A stretch of DNA of 64,000 nucleotides from JAJPHF01 sp035293805. GTDB taxonomy: Bacteria > Chloroflexota > UBA6077 > JAJPHF01. The notes under the pieces were generated by a model. That model had not been told where the DNA came from, searched no databases, and saw nothing but the letters and a program-made list of their open reading frames with translations. Shown here in pieces: positions 54,808 to 63,227 of the stretch. The stretch is taken from NCBI GenBank assembly GCA_035293805.1, contig DATGMD010000060.1, positions 1-64,000 of the forward strand, in the 5' to 3' direction. Positions within the stretch are counted from its first letter, which is position 1, and each line of letters begins with the position of its first letter. A program made the position numbers and the translations under genes.

Positions 54808-56646
54808 ATGCAGCAAGCGAGCGTGATGGCGCCCGAGGGCCAGACGTTTGGCCCGTATCGCTTATGGGAGGTGGTGGGGCGCGGCGCGCTGACGGTCGTG
54901 TATCGCGCCGAGCAGCCGGCGCTGCGCCGCTGGGTGGCCGTCAAGCTGCTGCCGCCCCCGGTCGCGCCGACCGAGTTCCCGGCGCGGTTCGTGCGCGCCG
55001 CCGAGGACTGGGCCCGCCTGGAGCACCCGCACGTCCTGGCCCTGCACGACTACGGGCAATGCCAGGGCCAACCCTTCCTGGTGACGCCGTTCGTGGACGG
55101 CGGCAGCCTTGACGCGCGGCTGGCGGCGGGGATGCCGCGCGACGCGGCCCTGGGCGTGCTGCTGCACGTGTGCGGCGCCCTCGCCTACGCTCACCGCCAG
55201 CGCGTGATCCACGGCGCCGTGACGCCGAGCAGCGTCCTCTTGCGCGACGGCCACGGGCCGGCGCTGGCCGATTTCGGCCTGGCCCGGCTGCTGGAAGCCA
55301 CGGGCGCCACGCCCCCGCAAGGCGTCTTCGGCACCCCCGAGTACCTGGCGCCCGAGCAGGCGCGCGGTGCGCCGATCGACGCGCGCGCCGACGTCTACGC
55401 CCTGGGCATCATCCTCTATCGCATCCTGGCGGGCGTGCTGCCCTTCACCGGCGCATCGGCGGCCCACGTGCTCGCCCTCCAGCGCGAGACGCCCTGGCGC
55501 CCCCTCGAGCTGCCGCGTCCCGAGGCCAGCCGCGTGTGGAACGCGGTGCTGGTCCGCGCGCTCGCGAAGGCGCCGAACGAGCGCTACCCCACGGCCGAGG
55601 CGCTGGCCGCCGCGATCCAGGCGGCGATGCGTCAGGAGCAGGCGCTCACCGGCGGCTCCCCGTCCAGCGCGGTGCTCTGGCAGCCCGTGCGTCCCGTCCC
55701 CGCGCCCGGCCCATCGGCCGCGGCACACTCCCCGGGCGCTCAGCCCCTGACGACGGCGGTGCCTTCGATGCGCGCCGCGGCGACCGCGGCGCGACCTGCT
55801 GGCGCCGCGGGCCCGCAGCGCGCGGCGCTGCGGCCCGCCGCCGCGCCCGGCGACGCCGCGCGGCGCGCCCCGCGCGCGCGGACCGCCGGAGCGCCGAGCG
55901 GGACGCGGGGCCGGCTCCTGCCCTGGCTGGCGCTGGGCGCGGTGCTGGGGCTCGGCCTGCTGGCGGTCCTGATCGCGCAGTCGCCGGGCGTGCCCGACAG
56001 CGTCGGCGCGGCGCCCCACGTGGCTGCCGCCTCAGACGCCGCGGCGGACGCGGCCGACGCCGACGCGCCGGCCGATGGGCCGGCCATCCTGCTGCAAGAC
56101 GATTTCGCCGACCCCAACAGCGGCTGGCCGCGCCAGTCCAGCGACCTGGCGACGCGGCGACTGGGGTACGTCGACGGGGAGTACTCCATCGTCAAGGTGG
56201 CCAACAGCCCCGGCGCCCCGTTCGTCTCTCGCGACTCGCGGCTCGGCGACTTCCTGTGGGAGATGGACACGCGCCTCCAGCCGCCCACCGACAATGCCTA
56301 TGCCTATCTCGACTTCCGCCGCCAGGACAACGGCGACCACTACTCGTTCATCGTGGACCCCAACGACGGCACCTTCCGGCTGGAGCGCGCGCAGGGGCAG
56401 AGCCGCGACGAGCTAGTGCGCTGGACGCCGAGCGCGGCCATTCGCCGCGGCACCCAGCGCAACCGGCTGGGCGTCCGCGCGGAGGGCGCGACGATCACGC
56501 TCCTGGCGAACGGCGAGGTGCTCGCCCAGGTGCAGGACGACAAGCTGTCCGACGGCGGCATCGCCTTTGGCGTGGGGAACTTCCGCAACGGCGCGGCCGA
56601 CGGGCGCTTCGACAACCTGCTCATCACCGCGCTCGGGCCGTCCTGA
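54808..56646 (+). CDS. Membrane Ser/Thr kinase-like protein, predicted pseudokinase, with ectodomain
   Basis: This 612-residue protein has an N-terminal Hanks-type kinase fold (about 15-275), a Pro/Ala-rich linker, one membrane helix (about 370-391) and an extracellular LamG/DUF1080-like beta-sandwich (about 425-612). Lys46 (VAVKLL), the helix-C Glu and DFG (Asp155) are present, as is GTPEYLAPEQ. But the catalytic loop, normally HRDxKPxN, reads HGAVTPSS: the catalytic Asp is Ala137, the Lys is Thr139 and the Asn is Ser142. It should bind nucleotide weakly at most and not transfer phosphate. The ATG at 54808 has GGGAGG upstream. It converges with the VanW gene. Confidence 0.87.
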   Translation: MQQASVMAPEGQTFGPYRLWEVVGRGALTVVYRAEQPALRRWVAVKLLPPPVAPTEFPARFVRAAEDWARLEHPHVLALHDYGQCQGQPFLVTPFVDGGSLDARLAAGMPRDAALGVLLHVCGALAYAHRQRVIHGAVTPSSVLLRDGHGPALADFGLARLLEATGATPPQGVFGTPEYLAPEQARGAPIDARADVYALGIILYRILAGVLPFTGASAAHVLALQRETPWRPLELPRPEASRVWNAVLVRALAKAPNERYPTAEALAAAIQAAMRQEQALTGGSPSSAVLWQPVRPVPAPGPSAAAHSPGAQPLTTAVPSMRAAATAARPAGAAGPQRAALRPAAAPGDAARRAPRARTAGAPSGTRGRLLPWLALGAVLGLGLLAVLIAQSPGVPDSVGAAPHVAAASDAAADAADADAPADGPAILLQDDFADPNSGWPRQSSDLATRRLGYVDGEYSIVKVANSPGAPFVSRDSRLGDFLWEMDTRLQPPTDNAYAYLDFRRQDNGDHYSFIVDPNDGTFRLERAQGQSRDELVRWTPSAAIRRGTQRNRLGVRAEGATITLLANGEVLAQVQDDKLSDGGIAFGVGNFRNGAADGRFDNLLITALGPS

Positions 56647-56658
56647 GCGGCCGCCCGC

Positions 56659-58557
56659 CTACTCGCGGTCGCCGTCGCCGACCGGCCGGTTCTGGGCGCT
56701 GCCGCCCGCAGCGGGCGCCCCGCCGGTGCCCACGAGCGTGACGTTCCGGGACGGCTGGTAGACGCTCTTCAGCGGCAGCGTGCGCACGTCGCCGTCCTCC
56801 GTGACCGTGCGCGTCACGACGACCGTGAACCCCTCGCGCGCGGCCTCGACGGCGATGCGCCGCCCGGCCGGCAGCGTCGCGTCCTCCTCGACCACCGGCG
56901 TCGGGTCGGCGGGGACGCGGTCGGTGATCTGGGCCGGCGCGACCTCCACCTTCCAGTCCGGCTTCGTGCTGTACAGCCGGAACGTCACGCTGTCGGCGTC
57001 GGTGCTCGCCTGGATCAGCACGGCGTGGGGCGTCGTGTTGACGAACTGCATATCGAGGTTGGCGTCCTCGTCCACGGTGGCGTCGAGCCCGACCACGTCG
57101 CGCGACGTGTAGGCCGGGATCCAGTACAGGTGCCAGTGGCGCTCCTCCAGGCGGTAGCCGCCCCAGAAGAACGCCTGGAACAGCGTGGTCGCCACCTGGC
57201 AGATGCCGCCCGCCACCGAGGGGACGGTGTGCAGGCCGTCCGCGCCGCTCGTGATGCCAAAGCCCCACTGGTAGCCCGTCTCCAGCGTGGTCGGGCCGAC
57301 CTCGCGGTTGAACGAGAACGTCCCCCCGGGCGGCACCACGACGCCGTTCAGGCGCTCCGCGGCGAGGCGGATGTTGTGCGCCTTCTCGGGCACCGAGCCC
57401 GCGAACGACGTGCGGCTCTCCTCGATCTGCTCGGTGATGCCGAGCGCCGCCAGGTTGTCGCCGGTAACGGCGGGCGCCGCGACCTGCACCGGCAGCGTTA
57501 CCGTGTGGTCGTCCGTCGTCAGGTGAGCGAGGATCGCCTGCTGCGTCGCGGCCTGGTCGAGCTGCCGGCCGGCCGCCGCCGCGCGCGTCACCTGCAGGTT
57601 GCCGCCGTTCCAGTCCAGGCGGGCGTTGCTGGCGGGCTGGTCGATCTCCTTGGCGAGCGCGGCGACGCGCTTGCGCACGGCCGCGTCGTCCACGCGCGCC
57701 GTGAGCGGCTGGCCCGGCCCGCCGTCGAACTGCAGCCAGTCCACCAGCTCGCGTGGCGTGACGGTCCACTCCCTGTCCTCGTAGCGCAAGACGAGCGGCT
57801 GGGCGAGCAGGCGCGTCGCCGTGTCGCGCGCCTCCGTCCGCAGCGCGTCGGGCGTCTGCGGCGGCGTCTCGGCCACGGGCAGCGCGACCTCGCTCGCGCC
57901 CGCGCGCTGCGCCTCCCGCACCCGGGCCGCCGCGGCGGCCACGTCGAGCTGCCGTCCCACCTGGCTCGGCGTGTACGCGATCGTCGCGTCGGGCTGCACG
58001 AGCAGCTTGGCGTCGCGCGCCGGCCGGTCGACCTCTTGCGCCACCCCCTGCAAGTAGGCGTCGAGCGCCGCGTCGTCGAAGGCCAGCGCGGCGTCGACCG
58101 CGTAGTGCCGGGTCGCGGCCGTGTACTGCGCGGCAAGCCGGCGCAGCGGGTTGCCGCTGCGGCCGACGGCCAGCGCGCGATCGGCCAGCGCCTCTGGCGC
58201 CAGGCGCAGGCCCAGGTCGCGCCAGGTCGCCGCATGGCGCGTCTCGGCCGCTTGCACGGTGACCGGCGCCGCCAGCACCGTGTCCGCCTGCGCCGCCAGC
58301 GCCGCCACCGCCTCGTCGCGCGTCCGCCCGCCCAGATCGACCCCCAGCGCCTCGACGCCCGGATAGGCGCGGCCCGCGAACGCGACCTGGTAGCCCCCGA
58401 GCGCCGCGCCCGCCAGCAGCAAGACCGCCGCGAAGCCCGCAAGCGCGCCCAGCGGGGCGCCCCGCCAGGCGCCGGCCGCCCGGCCGGGGCGCCCGGCCGG
58501 CTCCCACGCCGCGTCCCATCCCGTCTCGGGGCGCTGTTCCGACTCGCGCTGCGCCAT
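56659..58557 (-). CDS. VanW-family exported protein with PG-binding and G5 domains
   Basis: This 632-residue protein has a membrane anchor (LAGFAAVLLLAGAALGGYQVAF, about 37-60), two peptidoglycan-binding-4-type repeats (from GVEALGVDLGGRTRDEAVAAL and a second part around 250-360), a VanW domain with NIRLAAERLNGVVVPPGGTFSFN and SVAGGICQVATTLFQAFF, and a C-terminal G5-type domain (REGFTVVVTRTVTEDGD). The tail is Gly/Pro-rich. VanW proteins occur widely in Gram-positive-type and Chloroflexota envelopes; the exact role is unknown, probably in cell-wall attachment. It is divergent from the CYTH gene. Confidence 0.88.
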   Translation of the reverse strand: MAQRESEQRPETGWDAAWEPAGRPGRAAGAWRGAPLGALAGFAAVLLLAGAALGGYQVAFAGRAYPGVEALGVDLGGRTRDEAVAALAAQADTVLAAPVTVQAAETRHAATWRDLGLRLAPEALADRALAVGRSGNPLRRLAAQYTAATRHYAVDAALAFDDAALDAYLQGVAQEVDRPARDAKLLVQPDATIAYTPSQVGRQLDVAAAAARVREAQRAGASEVALPVAETPPQTPDALRTEARDTATRLLAQPLVLRYEDREWTVTPRELVDWLQFDGGPGQPLTARVDDAAVRKRVAALAKEIDQPASNARLDWNGGNLQVTRAAAAGRQLDQAATQQAILAHLTTDDHTVTLPVQVAAPAVTGDNLAALGITEQIEESRTSFAGSVPEKAHNIRLAAERLNGVVVPPGGTFSFNREVGPTTLETGYQWGFGITSGADGLHTVPSVAGGICQVATTLFQAFFWGGYRLEERHWHLYWIPAYTSRDVVGLDATVDEDANLDMQFVNTTPHAVLIQASTDADSVTFRLYSTKPDWKVEVAPAQITDRVPADPTPVVEEDATLPAGRRIAVEAAREGFTVVVTRTVTEDGDVRTLPLKSVYQPSRNVTLVGTGGAPAAGGSAQNRPVGDGDRE

Positions 58558-58594
58558 CGCTCACTCCCGTGGGCCGTTGTAACAGTCTTCGCAA

Positions 58595-58602
58595 ACTATA
58601 CT
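58595..58602. promoter_or_regulatory. Overlapping -10 boxes of divergent vanW-like and CYTH genes
   Basis: The bases ACTATACT read TATACT to the right (58597-58602) and TATAGT to the left (58595-58600). Each lies 33-38 bases from its gene start, so the two promoters cannot be occupied at once. Confidence 0.4.
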
Positions 58603-58634
58603 ACCGGTGCCTCGCCGCACCGGGAGATTTTGCC

Positions 58635-59186
58635 GTGAGCGCCGCCGAGCCGCCCCTGGAGATCGAAGCTAAGTACCGCCTGTCTGGGCCAGACGACGCC
58701 GCGCGGCTGCGTGCCCGCCTCGCGGGCCTCGGCGCCCGGCCGGCCGGGCGCCAGGCCGAGGACAACGTCCTGTTCGACCGGCCCGGCGGCGCGCTCGCTG
58801 CCGCCCAGCGCGTCCTGCGCCTGCGGACGCTCGACGGCGGCCCCGCGGGGCGGCTGACGTACAAAGGCCCCGCCGCCTACGACGGCGCGGTAAAGCGCCG
58901 CGTCGAGCTAGAGACGGCCGTGGCCGACGTGGCCGCCACCCGCGCGATCCTCAAGGCGCTCGGCTACACGCCCACCATCCAGTACGCGAAGCAGCGCGAG
59001 ACCTGGCAGCTCGACGGCGCGGCGGTCGCCCTCGACGAGCTAGCCTTCGGCCACTACTGCGAGATCGAGGGGCCGCCCGAGACAATCGCCCGCCTCGCGG
59101 TGGCTCTCGGCCTGCCGCCCGAGACGGCCGAGCCCCTCGGCTATCCGGCGCTGATGGCCCGCCACCTCATGGGGCCGGGCCGCTGA
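58635..59186 (+). CDS. CYTH-domain protein (triphosphatase / class IV adenylate cyclase-like)
   Basis: This 183-residue protein has the CYTH tunnel fold that hydrolyses inorganic or thiamine triphosphate or, in class IV cyclases, makes cAMP. The ExExK metal signature is LEIEAKYRL. It has basic residues in AAQRVLRLRTLD and RLTYKGPAAYDGAVKRR, and Glu residues in VELETAV and YCEIEGPP, as expected for the tunnel. The GTG at 58635 has GGGAG upstream. A protein with a cyclic-nucleotide-binding domain is coded nearby (60329), which makes cAMP synthesis an interesting option, though triphosphatase activity is as likely. Confidence 0.85.
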   Translation: MSAAEPPLEIEAKYRLSGPDDAARLRARLAGLGARPAGRQAEDNVLFDRPGGALAAAQRVLRLRTLDGGPAGRLTYKGPAAYDGAVKRRVELETAVADVAATRAILKALGYTPTIQYAKQRETWQLDGAAVALDELAFGHYCEIEGPPETIARLAVALGLPPETAEPLGYPALMARHLMGPGR

Positions 59187-59343
59187 CCCACGCTAGCGCC
59201 TCGCCAGAGCAGCGCATACGGACCGTGAGCGGCCGGCGGAGGGGCCGATGCAAGCGTGATTCGTCCCCGCCCACGGCCGTCGAGGCCGCACCGCCGGCGC
59301 CGCTCGGATCGCCCCTTCAGCGCGCCTCGCCGGGCACCCGGCG

Positions 59344-59396
59344 CGCGTAGGGGCGGGTTTCATGCCCGCCCGCGGCCCGCAGGCCGCAGCTCTGGC
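59344..59396. repeat. 53-bp intergenic repeat, copy 2
   Basis: This copy matches 10745-10797 over 53 bases with about eight differences, and keeps the GGGCGGG/CCCGCCC hairpin and the GCGGCC/GGCCGC arms. It lies between the CYTH and methyltransferase genes, which converge, so it may work as a terminator here. Confidence 0.65.
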
Positions 59397-59430
59397 GCCG
59401 CTACTGGGCTCCATCATTGCCCAAACCAAT

Positions 59431-60225
59431 CTATGCCGGCGCGGCCAGCTTGCGGCCGACGAGCGCGGCGGTGCGCTGCACGAACCACAGGCGCCCGTCG
59501 GCGCGGTAGGGCCGCGCGCCGCTCAGGTCCTCGCGGGCGTCGCGCTCGATGAGCGCGCGCGCCTCGGCCGCGCGCTCGGGCAACGTGTGGGCGTTCGCCA
59601 GCCAGCGCTCGACCTCCTGCGTCAGCGCGTCCGAGTACACCGCCTCCAGCTCCAGCCCGTTGGCCGTGAGCAGCGCCAGCAGCTCGCTCAGCGGGTACGC
59701 GCGCGTGTGCGACGGGTCGCGCAGGTGCTCGAAGCGGTTCTGGTAGGCGGCGCGCGCCGGCTGCTCGCTCACCACGAGGTCCTCCAGCGCGACCGTGCCC
59801 CCCGCGCGGCAGACCCGCGTCATCTCGCGCAGCACCGCTGGCGGGTCCGCGAAATGGTGGAAGGCGTAGCGGCAGACGACCACGTCGAACGCGCCGTCGG
59901 CAAAGCCCGTCGCCTCCGCGTCGCCCAAAGCGAACCGCGCGTTGGCCAGGCCGCGCTCCTGGCGTAGCCGCTCGGCGAGCGCCAGCGGCGCCGCCGTCAG
60001 GTCGATCCCCACGACCTCGCGGCAGACGGCCGCGAACCCCAGCGCCACGTGGCCCGGCCCGGTCGCGACTTCGAGTACGCGCGCGGTGGGCGCCGGGCTC
60101 ACCGCGCGCACCAGCCGCGCGATCCGCGCCGGGTCGCTGATGAGCGGGTTGGCCGCGTACTGCGGCGCCTGCTGGCTGAACTCGTGCTGTACGACCTGCT
60201 TGTGGTCCGGTCCCGCTCGCTCCAT
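59431..60225 (-). CDS. Class I SAM-dependent methyltransferase
   Basis: This 264-residue protein has the Rossmann-like methyltransferase fold. Motif I is VLEVATGPGHVALGFAAVC, followed by VVGIDLTAAPLALAE (acidic ribose site), LGDAEATGFADGAFDVVVC, and a FHHFADPPAVLREM segment (post-motif). The UbiE/COQ5-like look suggests small-molecule methylation, but the target is unknown. The ATG at 60225 gives the normal N-terminus; an in-frame extension to 60402 overlaps the opposite gene's start and is unlikely. It is divergent from the SLC13 fusion gene. Confidence 0.85.
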   Translation of the reverse strand: MERAGPDHKQVVQHEFSQQAPQYAANPLISDPARIARLVRAVSPAPTARVLEVATGPGHVALGFAAVCREVVGIDLTAAPLALAERLRQERGLANARFALGDAEATGFADGAFDVVVCRYAFHHFADPPAVLREMTRVCRAGGTVALEDLVVSEQPARAAYQNRFEHLRDPSHTRAYPLSELLALLTANGLELEAVYSDALTQEVERWLANAHTLPERAAEARALIERDAREDLSGARPYRADGRLWFVQRTAALVGRKLAAPA

Positions 60226-60328
60226 CCCTGCTACTCCGTGGCGCGCGTCCGCCGCGCGGGTCCCCGGAAGGATAGGGCATCGGGCCTGTAGTACCCTACA
60301 TTCGGGAAGGAGGGGAGCAAGCGCCGCT

Positions 60329-63022
60329 ATGAGCCTGCCGTCCGAGATCGCGGCCAACCCGCTGTTCGACGGCCTGCCGCCGGTCGAGAGCGCCAAGCTC
60401 ATCGCCGAGCTGGAGCCGCGCCGCTACGCGCCCGGCGAGGTGATCTTCCGCGTCGGCACGCCCGGCGACGGCCTCTACCTGCTCGCCGAGGGGGCCGTCG
60501 AGGTCCGCACGGGGCCGGCCGGCCAGGAGGCGTCGATCATCGTGCTGCGCGCCCCCGACTACTTCGGCGAGCAGGCGCTGCTCACCGGCGACCCGCGCAG
60601 CACCACCGTGATTGCGGTGGGCGACGTGCTCGTCGGGCGGCTCGCGAAGCCGCGCTTCGACGCGCTGCTCGCGCGCAACCCCGCCCTGGCGCTGCACCTC
60701 GGGCGGGTGCTCAGCCGCCGTCTGAGCCGCGCGCGCCGCGCCCTCTCCGAGATGCGCCGCGGCTTCCAGGAGCTGGCGGTCGCGCGCCTGGACGCCGCCC
60801 CGCCCGAGCAGCGCGACTTTCTCACCCGCACCGCCATCCTGCATGAGCTGGACCCGGCCCTGGTCGACGCCCTGCTCGGCACCCACGACGCGGCCGCGCG
60901 GCTGGACGGCCTGGCCCGCGAGGGCGTGGTCGTGCCGAGCGAGGACGGCGCGACCTACGCTTACCATCCGCTCCTGGCGACGTTCCTGCGCACCCGCCTG
61001 CGCGCCGAGGTGAGCGCCGCCGAGCTGCGCGCCCTCCACGCGCGCGCGGCCGCGCTGCTGGAAGAGCGGGGCGACTGGGCGGAGGCGGCGCACCACTACC
61101 GGGCCGCCGGCCAGCCCGCCGCCGCCGAGCGCCTCCTGCTCGACGTGGGCCAGCGCCTCCTGCGGCGCGAGCCGGCCGCGCACGGCCCGACCGTCCCGCC
61201 CGCGCCGGCCGACGGCGCCACCGTGCGCGCCTGGCTCGCGGCGGTGAGCAACGGCGGGCCGCCCCGCTCAGCCCCGCTCCTGGCGCTCGAGCTGGCTGCC
61301 TACCGGCGCCTGGACGACCCGGCCGGCGAGCAGCGCGCGCTCGAGAGCGTCATCGCCGAGGCGCCGGCCAGCCTGTCCGCCGAGGCGCTGGCGACCTGTT
61401 ACGAGCGGCTGGGCGAGCTAGCGGCCGCCCGCGACGACCGCGCCGCCGCGGCCCGCTACCTGGACCTGGCGCTGGCCCTGGAGCGCGAGGCGGTGTCCAC
61501 GCGGACGGGCGAGCCGCCCCCGCCGCAGACCGACGTGCGGCTCGACGGCAATCCGGGCGCCGGCCGCCTGGCGTTCGCCGCCGATCGCGCCTTCGGGCTG
61601 GCGATGGCCGCTAGGCGCCAGCTCGGCGGCACGATGCGCACGCGCCTGCTGGGACTGCTCGTCGCGCTCGCACTCGGCGCCGTGTTCGTGCTGCTGCCCG
61701 CGCCGAGCGACCTCAGCGTCGAGGCCTGGACGGCGCTCGGGCTTCTCGTCGTGTTCGTGCCGATCCTCGTGCTGGACGTCGTGCCCGACTTCGTCGCCGC
61801 GCTGCTGCTCGTCGGCGCCTGGGCCGTTCTCGGCGTCGTGCCGCCCCGCGTGGCGCTCGGCGGCTACGCCAGCGGCACCTGGGTCCTCGTGCTGGCAGTG
61901 CTCGGGCTGGGCGCCGCCGTCGCACGCAGCGGCCTGCTCTACCGTGCCACCCTGCTGGCGCTCACCCACCTGCCGGCCACACACGTCGTGCAGGGCCTGG
62001 CGCTGGCGGCGCTCGGGCTGCTCTTCACGCCCGCGATGCCCAACGCCACGGCGCGCGTCGCGATGGCGGCGCCCCTCACGGCCGAGATGGCCGACGCGCT
62101 CGGCTACGCGCCCGGAGGCCCGGCCCGCGCCGGTATGGCCCTCGCCACCCTCTACGGCTTCGGCCTCTCGGCCGGCCTCTTCCTGACCGGCTCCACGACG
62201 GGCCTGCTCGTGCAGGGCGTGCTGCCACCGGAGGTGCGCGCCCAGTTCACCTGGGGCACCTGGCTCGTCGCCGCGCTGCCGCTCCACGTCGTCATCCTCG
62301 CCGTGGGGCTGGCGGCCGCGCTCTGGACCTATCGGCCACGCGCCCCGCGGCCGCTGGCGCGCGAGCGGCTCGCCCTCCAGTGGAAGCTGCTCGGCCCGCC
62401 CTCCCGCGCCGAGCGCGTCACGCTCGTGATCTTCGTGCTCGTGCTCGGTGGCTTCGTCACGCAGGGCGTCCACCACGTCGATCCCGCCTGGGTGGGGCTG
62501 GCCGGCCTGTGCGCGCTGCTGGCCACGGGCGCGCTCGACCAGCCCACCTTCCGTAGCGGCGTGAACTGGAGCTTCCTGCTCTACCTCGGCGTGCTGGTCG
62601 GCCTCGGCGACGTCTTCGTCCACCTGGGGCTCGACACCTGGCTCGCCAACCACCTGGCGGACGCGCTCGCGCCGGTCGCCGGCAGCCCGCTGCAGTTCGC
62701 CCTCGCCCTGACCCTCGCGTCGTTCGCGTTGTCGTTCGTCGTGCGCTGGCAGGCGGCCGCGGTGCTGCTCACGCTCGTCCTCGCCCCGGCCGCCGTCGCG
62801 CTCGGCGTGAGCCCCTGGGTGGTCGGCATCATCGCGCTCGTCGCCACCAACACCTGGTTCCTCTCGTACCAGAGCACCATCTACCTCGCGCTCTACTACG
62901 GCATGGACGAGAGCTTTACGCACGCCAGCGTCCGCCCGGTCGCCTGGGCCTACGCCCTCTCCGTCCTCGTCGGCGTCGCCCTCAGCGTCCCCTACTGGCG
63001 CGCCCTCGGCCTACTCGGGTAG
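60329..63022 (+). CDS. Fusion of cNMP-binding domain, MalT-like helical region and SLC13 permease
   Basis: This 897-residue protein has three parts. Residues 14-130 form a cyclic-nucleotide-binding domain whose phosphate-binding cassette is complete (YFGEQALLTGDPRSTTV, with Glu81 and Arg90). Residues 160-275 resemble the winged-helix and first TPR-like helices after the ATPase of MalT/LuxR-LAL regulators (DFLTRTAILHELDPALVDAL, YAYHPLLATFLRTRL, LHARAAALLEERGDWAEA), with more helical repeats to about 390. Residues 436-897 form an SLC13/DASS permease with about 11 helices and PNATARVAM and VATNTWFLSYQS at the usual SNT positions. The ATG follows GGAAGGAGG. Cyclic-nucleotide gating of an anion or dicarboxylate transporter is inferred, not shown. 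Confidence 0.85.
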   Translation: MSLPSEIAANPLFDGLPPVESAKLIAELEPRRYAPGEVIFRVGTPGDGLYLLAEGAVEVRTGPAGQEASIIVLRAPDYFGEQALLTGDPRSTTVIAVGDVLVGRLAKPRFDALLARNPALALHLGRVLSRRLSRARRALSEMRRGFQELAVARLDAAPPEQRDFLTRTAILHELDPALVDALLGTHDAAARLDGLAREGVVVPSEDGATYAYHPLLATFLRTRLRAEVSAAELRALHARAAALLEERGDWAEAAHHYRAAGQPAAAERLLLDVGQRLLRREPAAHGPTVPPAPADGATVRAWLAAVSNGGPPRSAPLLALELAAYRRLDDPAGEQRALESVIAEAPASLSAEALATCYERLGELAAARDDRAAAARYLDLALALEREAVSTRTGEPPPPQTDVRLDGNPGAGRLAFAADRAFGLAMAARRQLGGTMRTRLLGLLVALALGAVFVLLPAPSDLSVEAWTALGLLVVFVPILVLDVVPDFVAALLLVGAWAVLGVVPPRVALGGYASGTWVLVLAVLGLGAAVARSGLLYRATLLALTHLPATHVVQGLALAALGLLFTPAMPNATARVAMAAPLTAEMADALGYAPGGPARAGMALATLYGFGLSAGLFLTGSTTGLLVQGVLPPEVRAQFTWGTWLVAALPLHVVILAVGLAAALWTYRPRAPRPLARERLALQWKLLGPPSRAERVTLVIFVLVLGGFVTQGVHHVDPAWVGLAGLCALLATGALDQPTFRSGVNWSFLLYLGVLVGLGDVFVHLGLDTWLANHLADALAPVAGSPLQFALALTLASFALSFVVRWQAAAVLLTLVLAPAAVALGVSPWVVGIIALVATNTWFLSYQSTIYLALYYGMDESFTHASVRPVAWAYALSVLVGVALSVPYWRALGLLG

Positions 63023-63154
63023 CTGCGGGAGCACAGCAGTCCTGGGCCATTTTCCGTATGCCGCGGAGGACCAGCGCGTGCCTTGGTCCACCGCCGACCC
63101 CGGCCGCGAGGCCGTGCGCGGTTCCAAACCGAATCCGGAGATACGGTTCGCCTA

Positions 63155-63190
63155 CTCCCTCTCCCCCTGGGAGAGGGGCGGGGTGAGGGC
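63155..63190. repeat. 36-bp GC-rich imperfect palindrome, copy 2
   Basis: This is the exact reverse complement of 4201-4236. It lies between the convergent fusion-transporter and polyprenyl synthase genes, where it may serve as a bidirectional terminator. Confidence 0.8.
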
Positions 63191-63227
63191 ACGCCCCGCT
63201 ACGCGAACCGCCCCGCCGGATCGGGTA

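Noticed and set aside
61418..62923. Minus-strand frame of 501 codons
   Set aside because: It is antisense to the SLC13 permease part of the fusion gene and has the low-complexity look of a shadow.
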